From NCBI RefSeq assembly GCF_013403925.1, contig NZ_JABFDJ010000010.1:1-64000 (forward strand): DNA of 64,000 nt. The letters are read 5' to 3'. A model generated the notes under the pieces. That model saw nothing but the letters and a program-made list of their open reading frames with translations, did not search any database and was not told where the DNA came from. The stretch comes from Winogradskyella wichelsiae (lineage in GTDB: Bacteria; Bacteroidota; Bacteroidia; Flavobacteriales; Flavobacteriaceae). Made by a program: the position numbers and the translations under genes. This document shows, piece after piece, positions 46,303 through 54,481 of the stretch. Each line of letters opens with the position of its first letter. Within the stretch, counting starts at the first letter, position 1.

Positions 46303-46333
46303 AAAATCCAGCTCATTGAGCTGGATTTTTTTT
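46303..46333. terminator. bidirectional terminator between response regulator and miaA
   Basis: The stem aaaatccagctc/gagctggatttt with a 3-base loop has a T-run on the plus strand and an A-run for the minus strand. It ends the regulator gene (46278) and overlaps the miaA stop (46332). Confidence 0.88.
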
Positions 46334-47246
46334 ATATCTGTTGATCAATATATGCTATAATAGTAGATAAATCAGTTTCATAATCAAACCACTTTAGAGA
46401 TTCATCTTTTCTAAACCATGTAAGTTGTCTTTTAGCAAAACGTCTAGTATTCTTTTTTATTTCTGAAATAGCAAAATCTAAAGTTATGTGGCCTTCTAAA
46501 TATTGAAATAACTCTTTATAACCTACAGTATTTAAAGCATTAAGATCTTTAAACGGCAAAAGACGTTTAGCTTCGTCCAATAGACCATTTGCGACCATTA
46601 TATCCACACGCTGATTAATTCTATCGTAAATAATAGATCGTTCAGCATTTAAACCAATTGCTATTGTTTTAAAATCACGATGCTTTTCTGGTCTGGTTAA
46701 AAATGAAGAATACGTCTTATCTGTGCCAATGCAAATTTCTAAAGCTCTAATAACACGTTTAGGATTATCAATAGCTATAGTATTATAAGTTTCTACATCC
46801 AATAATTCTAATTGTTGTTGTAAGGAATGCAAACCCTCTGTTTCAAATCTGTTATTAAGTTCTGTTCTAATATTTGGGTCTACTTCGGGGAAATAATCTA
46901 ATCCATTAGTAACAGCTTTTACATACAATCCAGAACCTCCAACCATAACAGTAAAAGTATGATCTTTATGCAACTCTTTTATTTTAGAAATAGCTTCACG
47001 TTCAAAATCTCCAACGGTAAATGTATCTTTAATTGACTTATTTTGAATAAAATGATGCTTTGCTTCACTTAATTCTTTAGTTGAAGGCACGGCAGTCCCG
47101 ATAGTCATTTCTTTATAAAATTGACGTGAATCTGCTGAAATTATTTCTGCATTATAATGTTGAGCAAGCTTAATACTTAATGCTGTTTTACCGATTGCCG
47201 TAGGACCGACAATAGCAATCGTAAAGTTTGAAGGTGTTTTAACCAT
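46332..47246 (-). CDS. miaA: tRNA dimethylallyltransferase
   Basis: MiaA prenylates A37 of tRNAs that read codons starting with U. The 304-residue protein has the P-loop IVGPTAIGKTALS (12-24), DSRQFYKEMTIGTAVPS (substrate-binding), GGSGLYVKAVTNGLDYFP and the tRNA-binding NTRRFAKRQLTWFRKDE near 275. It is the last gene of a six-gene minus-strand unit starting with the hydroxyacyl-CoA dehydrogenase at 52392. Confidence 0.97.
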   Translation of the reverse strand: MVKTPSNFTIAIVGPTAIGKTALSIKLAQHYNAEIISADSRQFYKEMTIGTAVPSTKELSEAKHHFIQNKSIKDTFTVGDFEREAISKIKELHKDHTFTVMVGGSGLYVKAVTNGLDYFPEVDPNIRTELNNRFETEGLHSLQQQLELLDVETYNTIAIDNPKRVIRALEICIGTDKTYSSFLTRPEKHRDFKTIAIGLNAERSIIYDRINQRVDIMVANGLLDEAKRLLPFKDLNALNTVGYKELFQYLEGHITLDFAISEIKKNTRRFAKRQLTWFRKDESLKWFDYETDLSTIIAYIDQQI

Positions 47247-47261
47247 ATTTAAATTTGCAAT

Positions 47262-48158
47262 TTAAGGGTGGAGTTGATTTCCACAATTATAACAAAAATC
47301 AGCGTTGTCTCTGTGATTAGAAACATGACAATTTGAACAATGTTGCGAATTTAAATGTACAATAAGATCCTTTGTAGGTGCTTTTTGTTGTTGATTGTTA
47401 TTAGCTATTAAAGCTTCATTTTCTTCATCAGATTTTTTACCAGCTCTTACATACTCAGCAGATACAATTCCTGTAGGTACAGCAATAATACCGTATCCTA
47501 ATATCATTATAAAAGAAGTAATTAGTTGACCTAGTGCTGTTTGTGGGGCTATGTCTCCAAAGCCAACGGTAGTTAATGTAACAATACACCAATAAACACT
47601 CTTAGGAATATTATCAAAACCATTAGCTTCTCCTTCAACTAAATACATGATAGTTCCGAAAATAACAGATGTAATCACTACAGCAAACAAGAAAACTAAA
47701 ATTTTTACACGGCTAGCGACTAAAGATGCTCTTAAGTGGTTTGAAGCCCCAAGATAACGGGCTAATTTTAAAATTCTAAAAACTCTAAGCAATCGTAGTG
47801 CTCTTAATGTAACCAATGCTTGAGAACCTACAAAAGCAAAGGATAAATACATTGGTATTGTAGACAGTAAATCTATAATCCCAAAGAAACTGGTAACATA
47901 TTTTAATGGTTTTTTGACTGAAATAATTCTTAAAATATATTCTATTGAAAATAAAATTGTAACGACCCATTCTCCTATATATAAAAGGTCATGATATTCG
48001 CGATCAATACTTACAATACTTTCAAGCATCACTAAAACGATACTAAAAATAATGAATACTAAAAGTAAGATATCAAAAAGTTTTCCGGAAGGAGTATCTG
48101 CTTCGTAGATTACCTCGTGAATTTTATTTTTCCAGTTATTATTTTTCTGAGATTCCAT
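47262..48158 (-). CDS. voltage-gated-type potassium channel with C-terminal zinc-ribbon-like tail
   Basis: This 298-residue six-helix channel has S1-S4, with an S4 that carries basic residues at every third position (Arg119, Arg122, Arg125, Arg128, Lys131, Arg134). The selectivity filter TVGFGD is at 197-202 between S5 and S6. After S6 a charged linker (240-270) leads to HCSNCHVSNHRDNADFCYNCGNQ, where Cys274, Cys277, Cys289 and Cys292 form a CxxC-x11-CxxC zinc-binding pattern. The channel core is ordinary KvAP-like; the metal-binding tail is a possible regulatory module. It lies 15 bases before miaA. Confidence 0.93.
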   Translation of the reverse strand: MESQKNNNWKNKIHEVIYEADTPSGKLFDILLLVFIIFSIVLVMLESIVSIDREYHDLLYIGEWVVTILFSIEYILRIISVKKPLKYVTSFFGIIDLLSTIPMYLSFAFVGSQALVTLRALRLLRVFRILKLARYLGASNHLRASLVASRVKILVFLFAVVITSVIFGTIMYLVEGEANGFDNIPKSVYWCIVTLTTVGFGDIAPQTALGQLITSFIMILGYGIIAVPTGIVSAEYVRAGKKSDEENEALIANNNQQQKAPTKDLIVHLNSQHCSNCHVSNHRDNADFCYNCGNQLHP

Positions 48159-48183
48159 AGATGTTAAAATACAATAACTAAAA

Positions 48184-49551
48184 TTATTTATTTAGTTCAA
48201 CAATTTTTAGTCTTTTATTACGGCGCATATAACTTTGAATAATATGTTGTGTATCTCTATTGTTTTCCATAGGAGTTATAATCGATGCTAAAATGGCTCT
48301 ATTATTAATTTGATGATTCAAATCAAAGAATCCCATGCCTTTAAAAATTCCATTTTCAATTAAAAAAACAATTTTTTCTTCAATAGTTCGTCCTTTATCA
48401 ATAATAAGCATATCCTTGTTTTGATAACTGTATTTATCTATTAATTCATGTACACGTTGATTATAGACATCAGCAGGTTCTTCATTAACACAAGCACCTT
48501 TACATTCTTTTACATCATATTTAAAACAGCTTGTTTTTGTCGCATACAAATCTGTTAATTTCTGGCATAAGTTATAAGTATCAGCGGCTTTAAACATAAA
48601 ACTTTTAGCACTACCTCTTGTACTAAAAGTTGTAATAGGTGTTTCTTCCCTGTTAGATTTATCGATATGTAGATTTATATAGCCATTTTTATCAACGAAT
48701 TGATATAAGGCGTGTGTAAAAATTGTTCTACGTAAAGCTCTATTAAAAATAGGCTTATTAGCTTTAATTTCTGCGCTTTCTTTTAAAAGGGCAGCTAACT
48801 CACTACCTGTTTTTTCATAAGTAACTGTATGTACAAACTTTTGAATTTTTTTAGATTTTGAATTTGTACCCGTAAAATGTTGAATAATTCGCTTTCTAAT
48901 ATTGTTACTTTTTCCAATATAAATAATCTCACTATCTGCATTGTAGATGTAATATACACCAGTATCCGCAGGTAATTTATCAATGATATCTTTTAAATTG
49001 GGGGCTATTTTAGATTTCTGTTCAACTTTAATAGCATCCTTGACAATAACTTTGTCTAAATCTTTATTAAGTAACATTTTAAATAACTTTACAGTCGCCA
49101 TAGCATCACCGTTTGCTCGGTGTCTGTCACTAATCGGTATGCCTAAAGAACGTGTTAATTTGCCTAAACTGTACGAAGGCATATCAGGAATTAACTGCTG
49201 AGAAAGCTCTACAGTACAAAGCGTTTTGCGCTTAAAAGGAAATCCTAAGCGTTTAAATTCAGTCTTTAAAATTCTATAATCAAAAGAAGAATTATGAGCT
49301 ACAATAATACAATCTTCAGTAATTTCAACAATGCGTTTAGCGATCTCATAAAATTTTGGAGCATTTTTAAGCATTTTCGAATTTATGCCTGTTAAATTAA
49401 CTACAAAAGGTTGAATGTCGCGCTCTGGATTAACTAAAGAGATGAATTGATCCGTAACCTGGTGACCGTCATATTGGTAAATTGCAATTTCTGTAATTCC
49501 CTCTTCATTAAACTTTCCGCCTGTGGTTTCTATGTCTACTATTGCGTAAAT
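48184..49551 (-). CDS. DEDD exonuclease fused to GIY-YIG nuclease, ATT start
   Basis: The protein joins a DnaQ-like 3'-5' exonuclease (about 1-170: Exo I DIETTGG at 6-12, Exo II IVAHNSSFDYRIL at 83-95, Exo III HRANGDAMAT at 144-153) to a GIY-YIG nuclease (about 195-285: GVYYIY at 198, IYIGKSNNIRKRI at 210). A UvrC-like cysteine cluster (CFKYDVKECKGACV) follows. This is a Cho/UvrC-type repair nuclease fusion, 455 residues. The first ATG in frame is at 49374, after the exonuclease motif I region. Between the in-frame TAA at 49561-49563 and that ATG no ATG, GTG, TTG or CTG occurs. The family start (M-Y-A-I-V-D-I-E-T-T) falls on ATT at 49551-49549. It begins 21 bases after yggS. Confidence 0.88.
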   Translation of the reverse strand: MYAIVDIETTGGKFNEEGITEIAIYQYDGHQVTDQFISLVNPERDIQPFVVNLTGINSKMLKNAPKFYEIAKRIVEITEDCIIVAHNSSFDYRILKTEFKRLGFPFKRKTLCTVELSQQLIPDMPSYSLGKLTRSLGIPISDRHRANGDAMATVKLFKMLLNKDLDKVIVKDAIKVEQKSKIAPNLKDIIDKLPADTGVYYIYNADSEIIYIGKSNNIRKRIIQHFTGTNSKSKKIQKFVHTVTYEKTGSELAALLKESAEIKANKPIFNRALRRTIFTHALYQFVDKNGYINLHIDKSNREETPITTFSTRGSAKSFMFKAADTYNLCQKLTDLYATKTSCFKYDVKECKGACVNEEPADVYNQRVHELIDKYSYQNKDMLIIDKGRTIEEKIVFLIENGIFKGMGFFDLNHQINNRAILASIITPMENNRDTQHIIQSYMRRNKRLKIVELNK

Positions 49552-49572
49552 AACGTTGTATTATTAATTGAG

Positions 49573-50235
49573 TTAATTATTATAATTTCGAGTTCCAAAG
49601 ATACTACTTCCAACACGAACCATAGTACTACCATTTTTAATGGCTAACTGATAATCTCCGCTCATTCCCATACTTATTGTTTTAAGATCGGGATGGGAAG
49701 CTCTAAGTTCTGTAAATGTGTTTTTTAAAAATTGAAACTCTTTTTCAACCTGCTTAAGATCATCTGTAAATGTAGCCATTCCCATGAGACCAACAATGTG
49801 AATATTCTTTAAATTTAAAAATTCTTCAGATTGTAGCAGGGTAGAAGCATCACTTGCAGACATTCCAAATTTACTATCCTCTTCAGCAATTTTAATTTGA
49901 AATAAACAGTTTATAGTTCTGTCGTATTTTTCGGCTTGTTTATTAATTTCATTGAGTAGCTTAAAACTATCTACGCCATGAATTAAATCTACAAATTCAG
50001 CCATGTATTTTACCTTATTTCGCTGTACATGACCAATCATATGCCACTCTATATCTTTTGGCATTTCTTCATGTTTCTCAGCCATTTCTTGGATTTTATT
50101 TTCTCCAAAAATACGCTGTCCTGCATTATAAGCTTCCATTAAGTCACTTACAGGTTTTGTTTTAGAAACGGCCACTAAAGTAACGTGTTCTGGTAAGGTA
50201 GATTTTATATGATTTAAGTTGTCTATTATACTCAT
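49573..50235 (-). CDS. YggS-family pyridoxal-phosphate homeostasis protein
   Basis: This 220-residue single-domain PLP-binding protein folds as an alanine-racemase-like barrel. The PLP lysine is in TLVAVSKTKPVSDLMEAYNAG; other parts are FGENKIQEMAEKHEEMP, IEWHMIGHVQRNKVKYM, MGMATFTDD and the phosphate-binding ISMGMSGDYQLAIKNGSTMVRVGSSIFG. Such proteins store or deliver PLP and affect amino-acid and vitamin B6 balance. It is in the hbd-to-miaA unit, 24 bases after the DUF1015 gene. Confidence 0.95.
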   Translation of the reverse strand: MSIIDNLNHIKSTLPEHVTLVAVSKTKPVSDLMEAYNAGQRIFGENKIQEMAEKHEEMPKDIEWHMIGHVQRNKVKYMAEFVDLIHGVDSFKLLNEINKQAEKYDRTINCLFQIKIAEEDSKFGMSASDASTLLQSEEFLNLKNIHIVGLMGMATFTDDLKQVEKEFQFLKNTFTELRASHPDLKTISMGMSGDYQLAIKNGSTMVRVGSSIFGTRNYNN

Positions 50236-50259
50236 TTCAATAATTTATTATTAAACTGT

Positions 50260-51498
50260 TTAATATTCATAGATTGTTATTCCACTTCGCAATTTTGGTA
50301 AAATATAGGTGCTTTTAGGTGGCATAGTTAAACCTTCGTCTGCTATTTGCTTCATTTGGTTTACATTTGAAGGACACATCCCAAAACCAACTTTAAATTC
50401 ACCACTATCTACACTACTTTTAATGGTGATCATTTCGTGTTGGCCATTAACGTACGAAATTCTATTATCGTTACGTAAATCTTCAATACCTAAAATAGGC
50501 TGAAGAATGGTTTTAAATAATATTTGAGCATCTAATTCATCTAAAGCGGTATGAAACTGATAAGCTGATTTTCTTAAAAATAAAGAATAAAACTCACCGT
50601 CTAAATACATACTAAATTGATGTGCATCTTTTGGGTGATATGGAATATTGCCTCTGTTTTCAATACGAAATGTTTCATCTAGCTGAATTAAAAAAGCTTC
50701 TTTGGTTAAGCCGTTCAAGTCTTTAATTAATCGATTAAATTCTTGGATAACCAATTCAGATTCCGGAATTAAATACGACATAAAGAAGTTGTAAGATTCA
50801 CTACCATTATGATTGGGATTCTTTGCCTTTTCATCTTTATATAATAGGTAAGACGATGCAGATCTATGATGACCATCGGCGATATAAATGGTTTTCATTT
50901 TATTGAATTCCTCTTCAATAATAGCAATAGTATTTTCATTATCTACTTTCCATAAATAATGAGTATCTCTGTAGGTCATTGTAAATTCAAACTCCGCATA
51001 ACCCTTTTGTGTTTCCTTTATAATTTCAGAAATAACAGCATTATCAGGGTAGGTAAGCAAAACAGGTTCTGCATTAAACCCAACAGTTTGGATATAAGTT
51101 TTAAAAGTTTCTTCGCGTTTAGCGATCGTATCTTCATGTTTTTTTATGACATCATTTTCGTAATCCTCAGCACTTGTCGCTGCAATGATTCCGTTAAACT
51201 CATGGCCATGTCTGTTAACTATTTTATAAATATAAAATGAAGGCTTTTCATCTTGAATAAAAATTCCATCTTCCTTAAATTCAGAATAGCGATTCTTCAC
51301 TAAACGATAACGCTCTTTCCCTGTAACTTCCTGGTCGTATTTATAACCAGGATTTACAATATGGAGAAAACTAAAAGGGTTATACGCCATCCTCGTTTTT
51401 CGTTCGTTTAAGGTATAACTCTGATAAGGGCGTGCGGCAACAAGGCCAACAATAGCTCTTGTTGGTTTTACAGCTTTAAATGGAATTATTTTTGCCAT
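50260..51498 (-). CDS. DUF1015 family protein
   Basis: This 412-residue protein starts MAKIIPFKAVKPTRAIVGLVAARPYQSY. It contains the DUF1015 blocks NPFSFLHIVNPG, IADGHHRSASSYLLYKDE (near 210-230), YNFFMSYLIPESELVIQEFNRLIKDLNG and a C-terminal MPPKSTYILPKLRSGITIYEY. Members are often encoded with serine or aminotransferase genes, but no activity is firmly established. It lies 3 bases after the 3-hydroxyacyl-CoA dehydrogenase gene and 24 before yggS. Confidence 0.92.
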   Translation of the reverse strand: MAKIIPFKAVKPTRAIVGLVAARPYQSYTLNERKTRMAYNPFSFLHIVNPGYKYDQEVTGKERYRLVKNRYSEFKEDGIFIQDEKPSFYIYKIVNRHGHEFNGIIAATSAEDYENDVIKKHEDTIAKREETFKTYIQTVGFNAEPVLLTYPDNAVISEIIKETQKGYAEFEFTMTYRDTHYLWKVDNENTIAIIEEEFNKMKTIYIADGHHRSASSYLLYKDEKAKNPNHNGSESYNFFMSYLIPESELVIQEFNRLIKDLNGLTKEAFLIQLDETFRIENRGNIPYHPKDAHQFSMYLDGEFYSLFLRKSAYQFHTALDELDAQILFKTILQPILGIEDLRNDNRISYVNGQHEMITIKSSVDSGEFKVGFGMCPSNVNQMKQIADEGLTMPPKSTYILPKLRSGITIYEY

Positions 51499-51501
51499 TT
51501 T

Positions 51502-52392
51502 TTATTTAGAAAACTGTTTAGAAACCACTTCAGCTTTTCTGCTTTCAGCATAATCATAAAAACCTTCACCAGATTTCACACCTAGTTTTCCGGCCATAAC
51601 CATATTAACTAATAAAGGACATGGTGCATATTTAGGGTTTTTAAAACCATCGTACATCACATTTAAAATAGACAAACAAACATCTAAACCAATAAAATCT
51701 GCAAGTTGCAAAGGTCCCATTGGGTGTGCCATTCCTAATTTCATAACCGTGTCAATTTCTTCAACACCAGCAACACCATTGTAAAGTGTTTCAATAGATT
51801 CATTAATCATTGGCATTAAAATACGATTGGCAACAAAACCAGGGTAATCGTTAACTTCGGTTGGTACTTTACCTAGAGTTTTAGATAACTCCATAATCGT
51901 TGTTGTAACGGCATCGCTTGTACTGTAGCCTCTAATGATTTCTACTAACTTCATAATTGGCACAGGATTCATAAAATGCATTCCAATAACTTTTTCTGGT
52001 CTAGAAGTGACTGCTCCAATTTGTGTAATAGAGATTGAAGAGGTATTAGTAGCTAAAATGGTATCACCGCCACAGATATCATCGAGTTGTTTAAATATTT
52101 TTAGTTTTAAATCTAAATTTTCTGTTGCGGCTTCAACAACTAAATCAGCATTTTTAACACCTTCTTCAGTACTTGTAAATGTTGAAATATTTCCTAAAGT
52201 TTCAGTCTTTTCAGCTTCACTTATTTTTTCTTTAGCAACCATACGATCCAAATTGCGGGCAATGGTATCCATACCTCGTTTTAATGAAGCATCGCTAATA
52301 TCAATAAGGTTAACTTTAAATCCAGATTGTGCAAATGTATGAGCAATTCCATTACCCATAGTTCCTGCACCTATTACAGCTATATTTTTCAT
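51502..52392 (-). CDS. 3-hydroxybutyryl-CoA dehydrogenase
   Basis: This NAD(P)-dependent enzyme oxidises or reduces 3-hydroxyacyl-CoA in fatty-acid or butanoate metabolism. The 296-residue protein has the Rossmann start IAVIGAGTMGNGIAHTFAQSG, LVVEAATENLDLKLKIF, and catalytic His/Glu in IGMHFMNPVPIMKLVEIIRG. The C-terminal domain contains NDYPGFVANRILMPMINE and GMAHPMGPLQLADFIGLD. It heads the six-gene unit to miaA. Single-domain length (about 290) fits the stand-alone hbd type, not the fused FadB type. Confidence 0.93.
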   Translation of the reverse strand: MKNIAVIGAGTMGNGIAHTFAQSGFKVNLIDISDASLKRGMDTIARNLDRMVAKEKISEAEKTETLGNISTFTSTEEGVKNADLVVEAATENLDLKLKIFKQLDDICGGDTILATNTSSISITQIGAVTSRPEKVIGMHFMNPVPIMKLVEIIRGYSTSDAVTTTIMELSKTLGKVPTEVNDYPGFVANRILMPMINESIETLYNGVAGVEEIDTVMKLGMAHPMGPLQLADFIGLDVCLSILNVMYDGFKNPKYAPCPLLVNMVMAGKLGVKSGEGFYDYAESRKAEVVSKQFSK

Positions 52393-52396
52393 AAAT

Positions 52397-52445
52397 AAAA
52401 AAGCCCAAATTAGCCTTCCTAGAGTGAAGGAATTCTTACATGGGC
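52397..52445 (-). promoter_or_regulatory. hairpin with T-tract just before the hydroxybutyryl-CoA dehydrogenase gene
   Basis: On the minus strand GCCCA (52445-52441) pairs with TGGGC (52407-52403), enclosing CCTTC/GAAGG, and six T follow; the ATG is 4 bases later. The -10-like TTATTTTG (52452-52445) overlaps its 5' arm. It could be a terminator for readthrough from the gene upstream or a leader attenuator. Confidence 0.35.
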
Positions 52446-52513
52446 AAAATAAGAATTTCGTTAATGCTCAATTTATATAAAGATGAGCGCTTATTTAGTT
52501 GAAATTATGTTTG

Positions 52514-52553
52514 AAACGAGATTCGCTTTTAAATTTAAAAATGAATCTCGTTT
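52514..52553 (-). terminator. terminator of the Gfo/Idh oxidoreductase gene
   Basis: An 11-bp stem, aaacgagattc/gaatctcgttt, has a self-complementary loop (ttttaaatttaaaa). It lies 17 bases after the stop at 52571; the T-tract on the minus strand is short. Confidence 0.65.
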
Positions 52554-52570
52554 GGTATAGATTAGTTGAA

Positions 52571-53530
52571 TTAAAACTGATTAATAATCATGTTTGCAAC
52601 ACGTAAAGCTTCAGTACCATCGTGAAGTGTAACAATAGGTTTTGTGTTATTATTAATGGCATCAGCAAACGTTTCTAACTCGTCTAAAATAGCGTTGTTG
52701 TTTGCTATATCTGGATTGTCAAAATAGATTTGCTTCTTAATACCTTCAGCATTTTGAAGAATCATATCGAAATCACCAGGATTATCTGGTGCATCTTTCA
52801 TTTTTACAACCTCGCATTTCTTTTCTAAAAAGTCTACAGAGATGTAAGCATCTTTTTGAAAGAAACGCGTTTTACGCATGTTTTTTAATGAAATTCTGCT
52901 TGCTGTTAAATTTGCAACACATCCATTTTTAAACTCAATACGTGCATTAGCAATATCTGGCGTTTCACTTACCACAGAAACTCCACTTGCAGAAATATGT
53001 TTAACCGTAGATTGTACCACGCTAAGTATAATATCTATATCATGAATCATTAAATCTAAAACAACTGGGACATCAGTACCTCGAGGATTAAATTCGGCAA
53101 GTCTATGGCATTCAATAAACATCGGGTTTTTAATCTGATCTTTTACACCCGTAAAAGCCGGATTAAAACGCTCTACATGTCCTACTTGTCCTTTAACGCC
53201 ATGTTCTGCAACTAAGGCTCTAAGGGTTTCAGCTTCTTCAACTGTATTTGTAATCGGTTTTTCTATAAATATATGTTTGCCTTGTTTAATGGCTTGTTTT
53301 GCACAATCGTAATGAGATAGAGTAGGAGTTACAATATCTACAACATCAACAGCATTTATTAAGTTGTCAATAGAATCGAAATATTTGTAACCAAATTCCT
53401 CAGCCACACGTTTTGCATTTTCAGCATCTGCGTCGTAAAAACCAACAAGATCATATTTGTTAGATTGGTTGAGCAATCTCAAATGAATTTTACCAAGGTG
53501 ACCAGCACCAAGAACACCAGCTTTGAGCAT
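52571..53530 (-). CDS. Gfo/Idh/MocA family oxidoreductase
   Basis: Start at the ATG 53530 (MLKAGVLGAGHLGKIHLRLL) gives 319 residues; a TTG six codons upstream is less likely. The Rossmann domain has GAGHLGKIH (8-16) and the canonical catalytic lysine motif HIFIEKPITNTVEEAE near residue 92. The C-terminal beta sheet contains DLMIHDIDIILSVV and TASRISLKNMRKTRFFQKDAYISVDF. The family reduces or oxidises sugars, inositols or related compounds with NAD(P). The substrate is unknown. It is divergent from pcm. Confidence 0.93.
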   Translation of the reverse strand: MLKAGVLGAGHLGKIHLRLLNQSNKYDLVGFYDADAENAKRVAEEFGYKYFDSIDNLINAVDVVDIVTPTLSHYDCAKQAIKQGKHIFIEKPITNTVEEAETLRALVAEHGVKGQVGHVERFNPAFTGVKDQIKNPMFIECHRLAEFNPRGTDVPVVLDLMIHDIDIILSVVQSTVKHISASGVSVVSETPDIANARIEFKNGCVANLTASRISLKNMRKTRFFQKDAYISVDFLEKKCEVVKMKDAPDNPGDFDMILQNAEGIKKQIYFDNPDIANNNAILDELETFADAINNNTKPIVTLHDGTEALRVANMIINQF

Positions 53531-53760
53531 ATTTTCTGTTTTTAACAAAAATAGGCGTTTTCGCTCAGAAATTGAAATAAGAAAATATAAATTCCTGTGA
53601 AATTGATAATCATCAATAGGAGAGCATCTGCCTAAGTTGTTATACCTAATATTGATAGGAATTATGAAGCAATTTTAGGAGTTTAGTTTTTGTAATTTGA
53701 ACTTTTAGAGGTTGTATTTTGCCTTTCTTTACTTTATTTTAGCGGAAACTAAACTACGCT

Positions 53761-54402
53761 TTGAAAGATACATTTAAGCATCAGGGTATGCGCCAACAAC
53801 TTGTTGAAACTCTCATCAATAAAGACATTAAAGATAAAAACGTTTTAAAAGCCATTGGTAAAATTCCGAGACATTTGTTTATGGACTCTGGGTTTATAGA
53901 CCATGCATATCAAGATAAGGCGTTTCCTATTGCAGCAGATCAAACTATTTCTCAACCTTATACTGTAGCATTTCAATCTGAATTATTAAAAATAACACCA
54001 GAAGATAAAGTTTTAGAAATAGGAACAGGTAGCGGTTATCAAACTGCTGTACTTTTAGAACTTGGAGCTAAAGTTTATAGTATAGAACGCCAAAAAGAGC
54101 TTTACAAAAAAACGTCTACATTTCTACCTAAAATTGGTTATAGAGCTAAGCAACTTATATTTGGTGATGGTTATAAAGGTTTACCAGAAGAAGCACCGTT
54201 TCAAAGTATTATTGTTACAGCAGGTGCGCCATATGTACCTAATCCATTATTAAGTCAACTAGCAATTGGTGGACGCTTAGTTATTCCTGTTGGTGATAAA
54301 GTACAAGTCATGACTTTATTTATTAGAAAAGGGCCTAAAGAATTTGAAAAGCACGAATTTGGTGATTTTAGATTTGTACCTATGCTAGAAGACAAAAATT
54401 AA
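53761..54402 (+). CDS. pcm: protein-L-isoaspartate O-methyltransferase
   Basis: Pcm methylates isoaspartyl residues so that damaged proteins can be repaired. The 213-residue protein starts at a TTG (53761), which gives the conserved KDTFKHQGMRQQLVETL; the first ATG would lie at residue 10. Motifs are ISQPYTVAFQSELL, the SAM site VLEIGTGSGYQTAVLLELG, YSIERQKELY and IVTAGAPYVPNPLLSQLAIGGRLVIPVG. No signal peptide, so it is cytoplasmic. It shares a bidirectional terminator with the DoxX-type gene. Confidence 0.94.
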   Translation: MKDTFKHQGMRQQLVETLINKDIKDKNVLKAIGKIPRHLFMDSGFIDHAYQDKAFPIAADQTISQPYTVAFQSELLKITPEDKVLEIGTGSGYQTAVLLELGAKVYSIERQKELYKKTSTFLPKIGYRAKQLIFGDGYKGLPEEAPFQSIIVTAGAPYVPNPLLSQLAIGGRLVIPVGDKVQVMTLFIRKGPKEFEKHEFGDFRFVPMLEDKN

Positions 54403-54431
54403 GAGATAGAGACTAAATTTATTTTTATATT

Positions 54432-54480
54432 AAACTCCTAAAAATGTAATTCATAATTACAATTTTAGGAGTTTTTTTTT
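54432..54480. terminator. bidirectional terminator between pcm and the DoxX-type gene
   Basis: A stem of about 19 bp with a single mismatch (54432-54450 with 54455-54473) is followed by a run of ten T on the plus strand. The stop of the minus gene is at 54482. Confidence 0.92.
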
Positions 54481-54481
54481 G

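Noticed and set aside
51935..52342. 135-codon plus-strand ORF
   Set aside because: Antisense shadow of the 3-hydroxybutyryl-CoA dehydrogenase gene.
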